Assembly (NCBI GenBank): GCA_035546295.1
Contig: DATKBT010000125.1
Span: 186,001-250,000, forward strand
DNA length: 64,000 nucleotides
Direction: 5' to 3'
From: DATKBT01 sp035546295
GTDB lineage: Bacteria > Acidobacteriota > Thermoanaerobaculia > Multivoradales > Multivoraceae
Shown piece by piece: positions 27,552 through 35,626 of this stretch (position 1 is its first letter; the number at the start of each line of letters is the position of its first letter). The notes beneath the pieces were generated by a model. The model searched no databases. It was not told the origin of the DNA and worked only from the letters and a program-made list of their open reading frames with translations. The translations under genes and the position numbers were made by a program.

Positions 27552-28417
27552 CCGACTACCGGATCGGCGTGATCGGAGGCAGCGGCCTCTACCAGATGGA
27601 GGGGCTGGTGGTGAAGGAGATGCGGACGGTGGAGACGCCGTTCGGTCCACCCTCCGATCCGTACGTCCTGGGCGAGATCGGCGGACGCGGCGTCGCCTTC
27701 CTGGCGCGCCACGGGGCCGGGCACCGACTGATGCCGAGCGAGCTCAACTACCGCGCCAACCTCTATGGCTTCAAGACGCTGGGCGTCGATCGCCTGATCT
27801 CGCTCTCGGCGGTCGGATCGATGAAGCTGGAGTACGAGCCGACCCAGATCGTGGTCGTCGACCAGTTCATCGACCGCACCCGGCACCGAGCCGATACCTT
27901 CTTCGGCGAGGGTCTGGTGGCCCACGTCTCGCTGGCCGATCCGGTTTGCCCACAGCTGGTGCCGCTGTTCGCGGCCTCGGCGCGCGCCGCCGGTGCGGTC
28001 GTCCACGAGGGCGGAACCTATCTGTGCATGGAGGGACCGCAGTTCTCGACCCGCGCCGAGTCGAGGCTGTATCGATCCTGGGGTGTCGACGTGATCGGGA
28101 TGACCAACCTGACCGAGGCGCGCCTCGCTCGCGAGGCCGAGATCTGCTACGCGACGCTGGCGCTGGTCACCGACTACGACTGCTGGCACGACGAGGAGGC
28201 CGACGTGTCGGTGACGTCGGTGCTCGAGGTGCTCGGGCTGAATGCTCGCACCGCGCAGGCGGTCGTCGCCGAGATCGTCCGGCGGCTCCCAGCCGAGGCG
28301 CCCTCCGGCTGCCCCTGCTGCGGCGCTCTGGAGCAGGCGCTGATCACGGCGCGCGACCGCATCTCGCGCGACGCGCTCGAGCGCCTGCGCCCGCTGGTCG
28401 GCCGGGTCCTGGACTGA
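27548..28417 (+). CDS. mtnP: S-methyl-5'-thioadenosine phosphorylase
   Basis: 289 residues. IGVIGGSGLYQM at the N-terminus, the phosphate-binding FLARHGAGH, CMEGPQFSTRAES, and GMTNLTEARLAREAEICYAT followed by VTDYDCWH. The Asp in TDYD marks 6-aminopurine (MTA) specificity rather than PNP. It cleaves methylthioadenosine to adenine and methylthioribose-1-phosphate; the apt gene 1.5 kb downstream would recycle the adenine. ATGA overlap with the preceding oxidoreductase. Confidence 0.92.
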   Translation: MTDYRIGVIGGSGLYQMEGLVVKEMRTVETPFGPPSDPYVLGEIGGRGVAFLARHGAGHRLMPSELNYRANLYGFKTLGVDRLISLSAVGSMKLEYEPTQIVVVDQFIDRTRHRADTFFGEGLVAHVSLADPVCPQLVPLFAASARAAGAVVHEGGTYLCMEGPQFSTRAESRLYRSWGVDVIGMTNLTEARLAREAEICYATLALVTDYDCWHDEEADVSVTSVLEVLGLNARTAQAVVAEIVRRLPAEAPSGCPCCGALEQALITARDRISRDALERLRPLVGRVLD

Positions 28418-28433
28418 CGTCGCCTAGCCCTCC

Positions 28434-29201
28434 ATGCGAGTCCTGCTGACCAACGACGACGGCTATCTGGCCGACGGCCTGCGCCTGCTCGCGGCCGAGG
28501 TCGCCTCCTGGGCCGAGGTCTGGGTGGTGACGCCGGACCGGGAGCGCAGCGGCAGCGGCCGCTCGATCACCCTCTACCAGCCGCTGCGTCTCACCGAGCT
28601 GGATCCGTCGCCGGCGCCTGGCCGCTGGCATCTTGCCAACGGAACGCCCGCCGACTGCGTCAACCTCGCTCTCCATTACCTGCTGCCCGAGAAGCCTCCG
28701 GACCTGGTGGTCTCGGGCATCAACCACGGGCTCAATCTCGGCGACGACGTCAGCTACTCGGGGACGGTGCAGGCGGCGTGCGAGGCGCACCACTTCGCGG
28801 TGCCGGCCGTCGCCCTCAGCCAGGAGCTGGGGGGGCGCTCGATGGAGGAGTCGGCGCGACTGTGCTCGAAGCTGCTGCGGGCGGTGACGGAGGACGGCTG
28901 CCCCCGCCGGCTCCTGCTCAGCGTCAACATCCCGGCGGGGCCGCTGCTCGGGATCCGCCTCACCCGTCTCGGCCGGCGTGTCTACCGCGACGTCGTGGTC
29001 GCCAAGACCGACCCGCGAGGGGTCGCCTACTACTGGCTGGGCGGCAAGCCGCAATGGGAGGACGATCCCGGAACCGACCAGGAGGCCGTGCTCAGCGGCT
29101 ACGCTTCGGTGACCCCCTTGCGCACCGTCAGCACCGACGTCGAGATGTTCCCCGAGCTGGAGGGTCTGGTCGCCGATTCCTGGGGCACGCTGCTGGAATG
29201 A
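28434..29201 (+). CDS. surE: 5'/3'-nucleotidase SurE
   Basis: 255 residues. Metal-site motif LLTNDDGYLADGL at the start, SGSGRSITLYQPLR, NGTPADCVNLALHYLL, and SGINHGLNLGDDVSYSGTVQAA. It is a divalent-metal-dependent phosphatase on nucleoside monophosphates, linked to stationary-phase survival in other bacteria. Often paired with pcm, as here: its stop overlaps the pcm ATG by 4 bp. Confidence 0.95.
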   Translation: MRVLLTNDDGYLADGLRLLAAEVASWAEVWVVTPDRERSGSGRSITLYQPLRLTELDPSPAPGRWHLANGTPADCVNLALHYLLPEKPPDLVVSGINHGLNLGDDVSYSGTVQAACEAHHFAVPAVALSQELGGRSMEESARLCSKLLRAVTEDGCPRRLLLSVNIPAGPLLGIRLTRLGRRVYRDVVVAKTDPRGVAYYWLGGKPQWEDDPGTDQEAVLSGYASVTPLRTVSTDVEMFPELEGLVADSWGTLLE

Positions 29202-29860
29202 ACGCCGCCGCCGACTCCCGCTTCCGCTACGCGCAGGCGAGCCTCATGCGCGTGCTGCGCGAGCGCCGGGGCATCCGCGACGAGCGGGTGCTCGACTCGA
29301 TGCGGCGCGTTCCCAGGCATCTGTTCGTGCCCGAGCACCTCGTGCCGCAGGCCTACGAGGACTTCGCGCTGCCGATCGGAGCGGAGCAGACGATCTCGCA
29401 GCCCTACATCGTGGCCCGGATGACCGAGGACCTGGCGGTCGGTGCCAGCGACTCGGTGCTCGAGATCGGCACCGGCTCCGGCTACCAGACGGCGATCCTC
29501 GCCCACCTGGCGCGGGTGGTCTACAGCATCGAGCGGATCGGCTCGCTCGCGACCGAGGCGATCCGGAGGATTCGGGAGCTCGGGCTGACCAACGTCAAGA
29601 TCCTGGTCTTCGACGGCACCGTGGGATACAGCGAGGCCGCGCCCTTCGATCGCATCCTGGTCACCGCCGGCGCGCCGGCCGCGCCCGCGAGGCTGCTCGA
29701 GCAGCTCGGCTGCCCCGGTCGGATGGTAATCCCGGAGGGGAATCGAGGCGAGCAACAGCTCGTGCTCTACGAGAAGGACCGGCTGGGAGAGCTGGTGCGC
29801 CGGGTCGGCGATCCGGTGGCGTTCGTCCCCCTGATCGGGCGTGAGGGCTGGCCGGCTTGA
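29198..29860 (+). CDS. pcm: protein-L-isoaspartate O-methyltransferase
   Basis: 220 residues. EQTISQPYIVARMTE and the SAM-binding VLEIGTGSGYQTAILA are diagnostic; the C-terminal LVLYEKD and FVPLIGREGW are also typical. It methylates isoaspartyl residues in damaged proteins using S-adenosylmethionine, starting their repair. Co-translated with surE (ATGA). Confidence 0.95.
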   Translation: MNAAADSRFRYAQASLMRVLRERRGIRDERVLDSMRRVPRHLFVPEHLVPQAYEDFALPIGAEQTISQPYIVARMTEDLAVGASDSVLEIGTGSGYQTAILAHLARVVYSIERIGSLATEAIRRIRELGLTNVKILVFDGTVGYSEAAPFDRILVTAGAPAAPARLLEQLGCPGRMVIPEGNRGEQQLVLYEKDRLGELVRRVGDPVAFVPLIGREGWPA

Positions 29861-29879
29861 GTCCGTCCTGGAGGAGAGG

Positions 29880-30404
29880 ATGCAGCACGATCTCAAGAGA
29901 CACATCCGCACGGTGCCCGACTTCCCCAAGCCCGGCATCCTGTTCTACGACATCACGACGATGCTCAAGGACCCCAAGGGGCTGCGCGAGACGGTCGACC
30001 GGTTCGTCTGGCGCTTCGTCGGCGACGAGGTCGACAAGGTCGTCGGCATGGAGTCCCGCGGGTTCATGTTCGCCCCGCTGGTGGCGTGTGCGCTGAACGC
30101 GGGCTTCGTGCCCGTGCGCAAGCCCGGCAAGCTGCCGGCACCGACCCGCAGCCAGGCCTACCAGCTCGAGTACGGCACCGACGCGCTCGAGATGCACCTC
30201 GACGCGATCGAGCCCGGAGACGACGTGCTGATCGTCGACGACCTGCTGGCGACGGGCGGCACCGCAGAGGCGACCGCGCGCCTGGTCGAGGCCGGCGGGG
30301 GCGCAGTCGTCGGCTTCGGCTTCGTCGTCGAGCTGACCTTTCTCGACGGTCGGCGTCGCCTCGACGGCTACCGCGTGGAGGCGCTCATTCAGTACGACGA
30401 GTGA
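29880..30404 (+). CDS. apt: adenine phosphoribosyltransferase
   Basis: 174 residues. IRTVPDFPKPGILFYDIT at the N-terminus, VVGMESRGFMFAPLVA, KPGKLPAPT and the PRPP loop VLIVDDLLATGGTAEA. Converts adenine plus PRPP to AMP. The start is ATG 29880 with a GGAGGAGAGG Shine-Dalgarno; an in-frame GTG 13 codons earlier lies over pcm and is unlikely. Fits the mtnP-surE-pcm-apt salvage/repair run. Confidence 0.96.
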   Translation: MQHDLKRHIRTVPDFPKPGILFYDITTMLKDPKGLRETVDRFVWRFVGDEVDKVVGMESRGFMFAPLVACALNAGFVPVRKPGKLPAPTRSQAYQLEYGTDALEMHLDAIEPGDDVLIVDDLLATGGTAEATARLVEAGGGAVVGFGFVVELTFLDGRRRLDGYRVEALIQYDE

Positions 30405-30507
30405 CCTCGGCCAGTGATAGCCTGATGGCGTTTCTCCGCGCCGCCGTAGAGCGGCAGCCGATCATCGCGTAGGGATCCGTACGAGACCCTCCTCCTCTTG
30501 CATTCCC

Positions 30508-30584
30508 GCGGCTGTAGCTCAGCTGGATAGAGCACAGGATTCCTAATCCTGGGGTCGCAGGTTCGAGTCCTGCCAGCCGCACCA
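30508..30584 (+). tRNA. tRNA-Arg, anticodon CCU
   Basis: A complete cloverleaf of 77 nt including the encoded CCA. Acceptor stem GCGGCTG/CAGCCGC pairs perfectly, D stem GCTC/GAGC, anticodon stem CAGGA/TCCTG with loop TTCCTAA (anticodon CCT), T arm GCAGG-TTCGAGT-CCTGC. It reads the AGG codon. It lies alone between apt and lpxO; no integration scar was seen at its 3' end. Confidence 0.97.
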
Positions 30585-30623
30585 CCTCGCGCGTCGAACG
30601 ACCGCTTCGAGCCGGAGCCTCTC

Positions 30624-31583
30624 ATGCTGGAACGAGCCGCCCAACAGCTGAACCACCCGGCGCTGATTGTCCTGTACCTCTACACCCTGTCGGTGGTCTA
30701 CGTCCACTTCCGGGGAAAGGTGCGTCTGAGGTTCGCGCGCCAGTTCACCGAGCACTCCGGCATCCTCGCCCCCTACAACTCGCTGATGTACCTGTTCTCG
30801 GCGGTGCCCAAGGATCCGATTCTCGACAGCGGCGACTTTCCGGAGCTGCAGCCGCTGCGCGACAACTGGGAGACCATCCGCGACGAGGCGAAGCAGCTCT
30901 GGGAGGGGGATCGCATCCGCCCCTCCGAGAAGCACAACGACCTCGCGTTCATGGCCTTCTACAAGCGGGGCTGGAAGCGCTTCTATCTCAAGTGGTACGA
31001 CGATCCCATGCCCTCCGCCGAGGCCACCTGCCCGAAGACCGTCGAGCTGGTGCAGTCGATCCCGTCGATCAAGTCGGCGGCGTTCACGCTGCTGCCGCCG
31101 GGGAGCATCCTGGGCAAGCACCGCGACCCCTTCGCCGGCTCGCTGCGCTACCACCTCGGGCTGATCACGCCCAACTCGGACGCATGCTCGATCTGGGTCG
31201 ACGGCGTGCAGCACTCGTGGCGCGACGGCAAGGACGTCGTGTTCGACGAGACCTACGTCCACTGGGCCGCGAACAACACCGACGCCACCAGGATCATCCT
31301 GTTCTGCGACCTCACCCGGCCCCTGCACACGCCGGTGGCGCGGGGCCTCAACTGGCTGGTCACGCGCTTCGTCATCCGAGCGACCAAGAGCCAGAACGAG
31401 GACGGCGAGAAGGTCGGCCTCCTCAACCGGCTCACCCCCGCCATCTACGGCGCGCGATCGAAGATGCAGGCCTTCAAGGGCCGCAGCCGAAAGACCTACT
31501 ACGGGCTCAAGTGGGCGATCCTCGGCGGCCTCGCCGGCAGCCTCGTCTACGTGGTCCTCATCCGTCCGCTGGACCTGTTCTAG
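30624..31583 (+). CDS. lpxO: LpxO-like lipid A 2-hydroxylase (Fe(II)/2-oxoglutarate dioxygenase)
   Basis: 319 residues of the aspartyl/asparaginyl beta-hydroxylase superfamily. An N-terminal membrane helix (about 12-30) runs into YVHFRGKVRLRFARQ and NSLMYLFSAVP, the arrangement of Salmonella LpxO. Iron ligands fit H166 and D168 in GKHRDPF and H213 in YVHWAANNT; R223 is a candidate 2-oxoglutarate anchor. A C-terminal hydrophobic helix (about 292-313) is also present. It would hydroxylate a lipid A acyl chain at the inner membrane. Its stop codon TAG forms part of the next gene's putative -10. Confidence 0.85.
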   Translation: MLERAAQQLNHPALIVLYLYTLSVVYVHFRGKVRLRFARQFTEHSGILAPYNSLMYLFSAVPKDPILDSGDFPELQPLRDNWETIRDEAKQLWEGDRIRPSEKHNDLAFMAFYKRGWKRFYLKWYDDPMPSAEATCPKTVELVQSIPSIKSAAFTLLPPGSILGKHRDPFAGSLRYHLGLITPNSDACSIWVDGVQHSWRDGKDVVFDETYVHWAANNTDATRIILFCDLTRPLHTPVARGLNWLVTRFVIRATKSQNEDGEKVGLLNRLTPAIYGARSKMQAFKGRSRKTYYGLKWAILGGLAGSLVYVVLIRPLDLF

Positions 31584-31586
31584 GAT
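31581..31586 (+). promoter_or_regulatory. putative -10 (TAGGAT) of the TPR-like gene, overlapping the lpxO stop codon
   Basis: TAGGAT ends 8 nt before the ATG at 31595. The TAG is the stop codon of lpxO. No Shine-Dalgarno stands before the ATG. Same hexamer, spacing and stop-codon overlap as at 33613. Confidence 0.5.
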
Positions 31587-31594
31587 AAAGAGAT

Positions 31595-32314
31595 ATGAGT
31601 GGACTCACCCGCCAGGAGATGAAGCGCGACGAGGTTCGCGAGTGGATCGTCGTCGCCATCGACTGGATCGCCGACCACGTCAAGGTGCTGTTCGCCGTCC
31701 TCGGCGGCCTGATCGCTCTCGGAGTCGTCCTGGCGCTGGTCTTCCAGTTCCTGGGCAACCGCGCCCAGCGCGCGCAGGAAGAGCTGGCGGAGGCGATCCG
31801 TTTCTACACCGCGCCGATCGACGCTGCGACCCCGGATCCGGACGACGCCAAGAATCCAGTGTTCGCCAGTGAAGCCGACCGCGGGGCGCGCGCCGAGCCG
31901 ATTTTCGAGCGCGTCCACGAGCGCTTCGGCTCGACCGCGGCAGGCCGCATCGCGGGCGCCTACCTCGGCGAGATCGCGGCCAGCCGGGGGGACTTCGAAG
32001 CCGCCCGCCAGCACTGGCAGCGCTACCTCGAAAAGGACTCTCAGAGCGCTCTCGCGGCGACCGTCCGTCTCGATCTGATCTCGCTCGAGCGGCAGACCGG
32101 CGCCGGCGAGCAGCTCGCCGCCGACCTGCGCGACGCGATCGAGAGCGGTTCCTGGAGCGTTCCCAGCGACGTGCTGCTGTGGGAGCTCGGCCTAACGCTC
32201 GAGCAGCAGGGCCAGCCGGATGAGGCGCGCGACGCCTTTCAGCGCCTGGTCGACGAGCACCCGACCTCGGCCTACGCGACGCGAGCAAGGGAGAGAATCG
32301 GCGACGCGGCGTGA
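31595..32314 (+). CDS. membrane-anchored TPR-like protein (YfgM-type)
   Basis: 239 residues. A cytoplasmic N-terminus of about 25 residues, one membrane helix near 32-52 (LFAVLGGLIALGVVLALVF), then helical tetratricopeptide-like repeats (about 100-235; AGAYLGEIAASRGDFEAARQHW, DVLLWELGLTLEQQGQPDEARDAF). This single-anchor plus TPR architecture is that of YfgM, a SecYEG-associated periplasmic chaperone partner, but sequence evidence here is limited to architecture. The stop overlaps the deoA GTG start. Confidence 0.75.
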   Translation: MSGLTRQEMKRDEVREWIVVAIDWIADHVKVLFAVLGGLIALGVVLALVFQFLGNRAQRAQEELAEAIRFYTAPIDAATPDPDDAKNPVFASEADRGARAEPIFERVHERFGSTAAGRIAGAYLGEIAASRGDFEAARQHWQRYLEKDSQSALAATVRLDLISLERQTGAGEQLAADLRDAIESGSWSVPSDVLLWELGLTLEQQGQPDEARDAFQRLVDEHPTSAYATRARERIGDAA

Positions 32315-33615
32315 GTGTCTACCGCATCCTCGATCGCAAGCGCGAGGGTGAGCGGCTGGTCCCCGACGAGATCGCCGCAGTGGTCGAAGGAGCGACGAGC
32401 GGCGCTTTGGGCGACGCCGAGCTCGCTGCGTTTCTGATGGCCTCCGCCATCAGGGGGCTCGACCGGGACGAGACCGCTGCCCTGGTCGTCGCCATGCGCG
32501 ACTCCGGCGAGCTCTGGGAGCTCGCGCGGGAGGTTCCCGGCGTGGTCGACAAGCACTCCACCGGAGGAGTCGGAGACAAGGTCTCGTTGATCCTGGGCCC
32601 GCTGCTCGCGGCCTGCGGAGTCCCGGTCGCGATGCTAACCGGCCGTGCGCTCGGGCACACCGGCGGCACCGCCGACAAGCTCGAAGCGATCCCGGGGCTG
32701 TCTCTCGATCTCGACCGCGATCGTTGCCTGGAGCTGCTCGAGACCGTCGGCCTCGCCATCGGCGTGGCGACCGCCGAGGTGGCGCCGGCCGACCGCCGGC
32801 TCTACGCCTTGCGCGATCGCACCGGCACCGTGCGCTCGCTGCCGCTGGTGGTCGCCAGCATCCTCTCCAAGAAGCTCGCGACCGGCTGCGCCGGGATCGC
32901 CTTCGACGTCAAGAGCGGCGAGGGGGCCTTCTTCTCCGATCCGGCGGAGTCTTCGGAGCTGGCGAACCGGCTGGTCTCCTCGAGCGTAGAGCTCGGCTGC
33001 CCGGCTTGCGCCCTGGTGAGCGACATGAGCCAGCCGCTCGGGCGGTGGATCGGCCACGCCGCCGAGGTCGAGGAGTCACTCGAGGTGCTCTCGGGCGGGG
33101 GCGACGGCCGGCTGCGGGAGCTCACCCTCGAGCTGGCGGCCGCCGCCGCGGACTTGGTCGGCGCGGGAGCGGACCGGCTGGCGCTCGAGCGGGCGCTCGA
33201 CGACGGCTCCGCTCGCACCGCGTTTCTGAAGTGGGCGCGGGCCCAGGGCGCGAAGCCGGCATGGTGCGCGCGTCCCCAGCTCGAGCTCGGCGCAGTGGCG
33301 GTCGACGTGCCGTCCGAAGCCGACGGGGTGGTCGCCGGCATCCGCACCCGGGAGCTCGGATTGCTGCTTCAGCAAGCCGCACGGCCACACGGCGACGCCA
33401 TCGATCACCGCATCGCCATGCGCGTCGAGCGGCGCCTCGGTGAGCAGGTCGGCGCCGGCGAGCCGCTCGCCACGCTGCGTCTGACGGCGGCGGACCCCGG
33501 ACTGGCGCGCAGCATCGGCGCCTGCTTCGAGGTCGTTCCGGTCGACTCGGCGGTACGCCGCGAGACGCCACCGCTGATCCGTGAGCGCATCGGCTCGGCC
33601 GCCCGCGACGGGTAG
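32311..33615 (+). CDS. deoA: thymidine (pyrimidine-nucleoside) phosphorylase
   Basis: 434 residues, GTG start in a GTGA overlap. VVDKHSTGGVGDKVSLIL and LTGRALGHTGGTADKLEAIPG are the phosphate- and nucleoside-binding signatures of the NP-II family; VKSGEGAFF and the C-terminal alpha/beta domain are also present. It phosphorolyses thymidine/deoxyuridine, possibly uridine too (then named pdp). Its TAG stop is embedded in the putative -10 of cinA. Confidence 0.92.
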   Translation: MSVYRILDRKREGERLVPDEIAAVVEGATSGALGDAELAAFLMASAIRGLDRDETAALVVAMRDSGELWELAREVPGVVDKHSTGGVGDKVSLILGPLLAACGVPVAMLTGRALGHTGGTADKLEAIPGLSLDLDRDRCLELLETVGLAIGVATAEVAPADRRLYALRDRTGTVRSLPLVVASILSKKLATGCAGIAFDVKSGEGAFFSDPAESSELANRLVSSSVELGCPACALVSDMSQPLGRWIGHAAEVEESLEVLSGGGDGRLRELTLELAAAAADLVGAGADRLALERALDDGSARTAFLKWARAQGAKPAWCARPQLELGAVAVDVPSEADGVVAGIRTRELGLLLQQAARPHGDAIDHRIAMRVERRLGEQVGAGEPLATLRLTAADPGLARSIGACFEVVPVDSAVRRETPPLIRERIGSAARDG

Positions 33616-33618
33616 GAT
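33613..33618 (+). promoter_or_regulatory. putative -10 (TAGGAT) of cinA, overlapping the deoA stop codon
   Basis: TAGGAT ends 8 nt before the GTG start at 33627. Its TAG is the deoA stop codon. No Shine-Dalgarno is visible between the stop and the start. Confidence 0.5.
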
Positions 33619-33626
33619 CCCGCATC

Positions 33627-34961
33627 GTGGAAGCGGTCATTCTCGCGGTGGGAACCGAGCTGCTGGGGTCGGACCGGTTGGACACCAACTCGCTGGTGCT
33701 GACCGCCGCGCTCGAGGCGCGCGGCTGGCGGCTGGCGCGCAAGTGCGCAGTCGCGGACGACCTCCGCTCGATCAGTCTCGAGCTGGCGCGGGCGGCAGAG
33801 GATGCCGATCTGATCCTGGTCAGCGGTGGGCTGGGGCCGACCCGTGACGATCTGACCCGCGAGGCCGTCGCCGCCTTCGCGCAGCGACGCCTGGTTCTCG
33901 ATCGGACCGTGCTCGAGACGATCGAGCAGCGCTACCGCTCGTTCGGCCATGTCATGCCCGAAACCAATCGCAAACAGGCCGAGGTGATCGAGGGCGCGCG
34001 GGTGCTGCCCAACCCGGCCGGCACCGCGCCCGGTCTCCACCTGAACGTGGAGACCGCAGGCGCGCGGCGGGTCGATCTGTTCCTCTTCCCCGGGGTGCCG
34101 CGCGAGCTGTGGGTGCTGACCCGCGAGGCGCTGGAGCCTTGGCTCGACGCTCACGAGGGATCGCTCCCGCGCCGGCGCCAGCTCGAGCTGAAGGTGGCGT
34201 GTCTTCCGGAGTCGCTGGTGGAGGAGCGGATCGCGCCGGTCTACGACATGCTGGGTCACGACCAGGTCTCCGTGCTCGCCAGCCCCGGAGACATCCGGAT
34301 CCGGCTGCGGCCGCCGGCGGCCGCCGGTGACGCTGGCGACGCCGCCGACGCGACCGACCAGGCTCTCGGCAACGCTCTCGACCGAGCGGTCGAAGCGGTG
34401 CGTGCCGGCGTCGGCGACGCGCTCTACTCAGAGAGGGGAGAGGATCTCGAGAAGGTCGTCCTCGACCTGCTGGTCGCGAACGAGCGCAGCCTCTCGGTCG
34501 CCGAGTCCTGCACCGGCGGGCTGGTGGCTGAGCGCCTGACGGCCATTCCGGGCTCGAGCGCGGCGTTCGTCGGGGGCGGGATCGTCTACTCGAACGCGCT
34601 CAAGTCGACGATGCTGGGGGTCGACGAGGCCGCCATCGAGAGCCACGGCGCAGTGTCGCGCGAGGTCGCGATCGCGATGGCGAGAGGAGCCGTGCGGCGT
34701 TTCGGCTCCGATCTCGCGATCGCGGTCACCGGTGTGGCGGGACCCGGGGGCGGGAGCGACGAGAAGCCGGTGGGCACGGTCCACCTGGCGCTGGCCACTT
34801 CCGACGGCGCTCACTGGCTGGGGGTGAGGTTTCCGGGGGACCGGGAGCGGATCCGACGCCAGGCGAGCCAGCTGGCCCTCGAGATGGTCCGCCGGCGCCT
34901 GCTCGGCCTGCCGGTCGAGAGCTACTGGCAGTCCTCGGCGCCCGGCGAGGCCGAGAGGTGA
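33627..34961 (+). CDS. cinA: CinA family protein, nicotinamide-nucleotide amidase
   Basis: 444 residues in two domains. The N-terminal MoCF-like (COG1058) domain has ILAVGTELLGSDRLDTNS and SGGLGPTRDDLTREA; the C-terminal PncC domain has AESCTGGLVAERLTAIPGSS, YSNALKSTMLGV and the VTGVAGPGGGSDEKPVGTV loop. The N domain hydrolyses ADP-ribose-type pyrophosphates, and the C domain deamidates NMN, recycling pyridine nucleotides. GTG start; the coding sequence begins exactly at the family N-terminus. GTGA overlap with plsY. Confidence 0.93.
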   Translation: MEAVILAVGTELLGSDRLDTNSLVLTAALEARGWRLARKCAVADDLRSISLELARAAEDADLILVSGGLGPTRDDLTREAVAAFAQRRLVLDRTVLETIEQRYRSFGHVMPETNRKQAEVIEGARVLPNPAGTAPGLHLNVETAGARRVDLFLFPGVPRELWVLTREALEPWLDAHEGSLPRRRQLELKVACLPESLVEERIAPVYDMLGHDQVSVLASPGDIRIRLRPPAAAGDAGDAADATDQALGNALDRAVEAVRAGVGDALYSERGEDLEKVVLDLLVANERSLSVAESCTGGLVAERLTAIPGSSAAFVGGGIVYSNALKSTMLGVDEAAIESHGAVSREVAIAMARGAVRRFGSDLAIAVTGVAGPGGGSDEKPVGTVHLALATSDGAHWLGVRFPGDRERIRRQASQLALEMVRRRLLGLPVESYWQSSAPGEAER

Positions 34962-35626
34962 GCGGCGTCGACGGGTCGTGGGCGATCGGCGCGCTGGTGG
35001 TCGCCGCCGGCTACCTGCTCGGCTCGATCTCGTTCAGCATCCTGATCGTGAGGGTGCTGCTGGGAATCGACATCCGAACCGTCGGCAGCGGCAACGCCGG
35101 CGCCACCAACGTCCTGAGGGTCGCCGGCAGAGGACCCGCGCTCCTGGCCTTGCTGCTCGATGCGGGGAAGGGGGCCGCGGGGGTCGCCATCGCCCGCGGT
35201 CTCGACGTCGGGATCGTCCCCGAGTCGCTGGTGGGGGTCGCCGCGGTGGCCGGCCACATGTGGCCGATCTACTTCGGCCTGCGCGGCGGCAAGGGGGTGG
35301 CGACGGCGGCGGGGACGCTGGCCCTGCTGGTGCCGCTCGCCGCCGCCGCCGCCTGCGCTCTGTTCGTCGTGGTGGTGGCCTGGAAACGGTACGTCTCGCT
35401 CGGCTCGGTGGTCGTCGCGACGGCAGTTCCCCTGATCGTTGCGGCGCTCGGGCTCGCCGGGCACTACCCGCCCGGAGAGCGAGGATGGCTGACTGCCGCC
35501 TGCGCCGTGATCGGCGGGCTCATCCTGATCAAGCACCGCGCCAACGTCCGGCGGCTGCGTGCGGGCAACGAGCCGAAGCTCGGCCGCGGGAAGGCGGCGG
35601 CTCCGGCGCCCGGGGGGGCGGAGTGA
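34958..35626 (+). CDS. plsY: glycerol-3-phosphate acyltransferase PlsY
   Basis: 222 residues, multi-pass inner-membrane protein. The three PlsY motifs are present: GSGNAGATNVLRVAG, DAGKGAAG and GHMWPIYFGLRGGKGVATAAG. It acylates glycerol-3-phosphate from acyl-phosphate in the first step of phospholipid synthesis. GTG start overlapping cinA. The Lys/Ala/Pro-rich C-terminal tail is cytoplasmic. Directly followed by gpsA, which makes its substrate. Confidence 0.95.
   Translation: MSGVDGSWAIGALVVAAGYLLGSISFSILIVRVLLGIDIRTVGSGNAGATNVLRVAGRGPALLALLLDAGKGAAGVAIARGLDVGIVPESLVGVAAVAGHMWPIYFGLRGGKGVATAAGTLALLVPLAAAAACALFVVVVAWKRYVSLGSVVVATAVPLIVAALGLAGHYPPGERGWLTAACAVIGGLILIKHRANVRRLRAGNEPKLGRGKAAAPAPGGAE

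Noticed and set aside
30405..30507. Possible terminator or small RNA between apt and tRNA-Arg (GCCGC/GCGGC hairpin)
   Set aside because: Weak 5-bp stem without a T-run; probably just leader sequence of the tRNA transcript.
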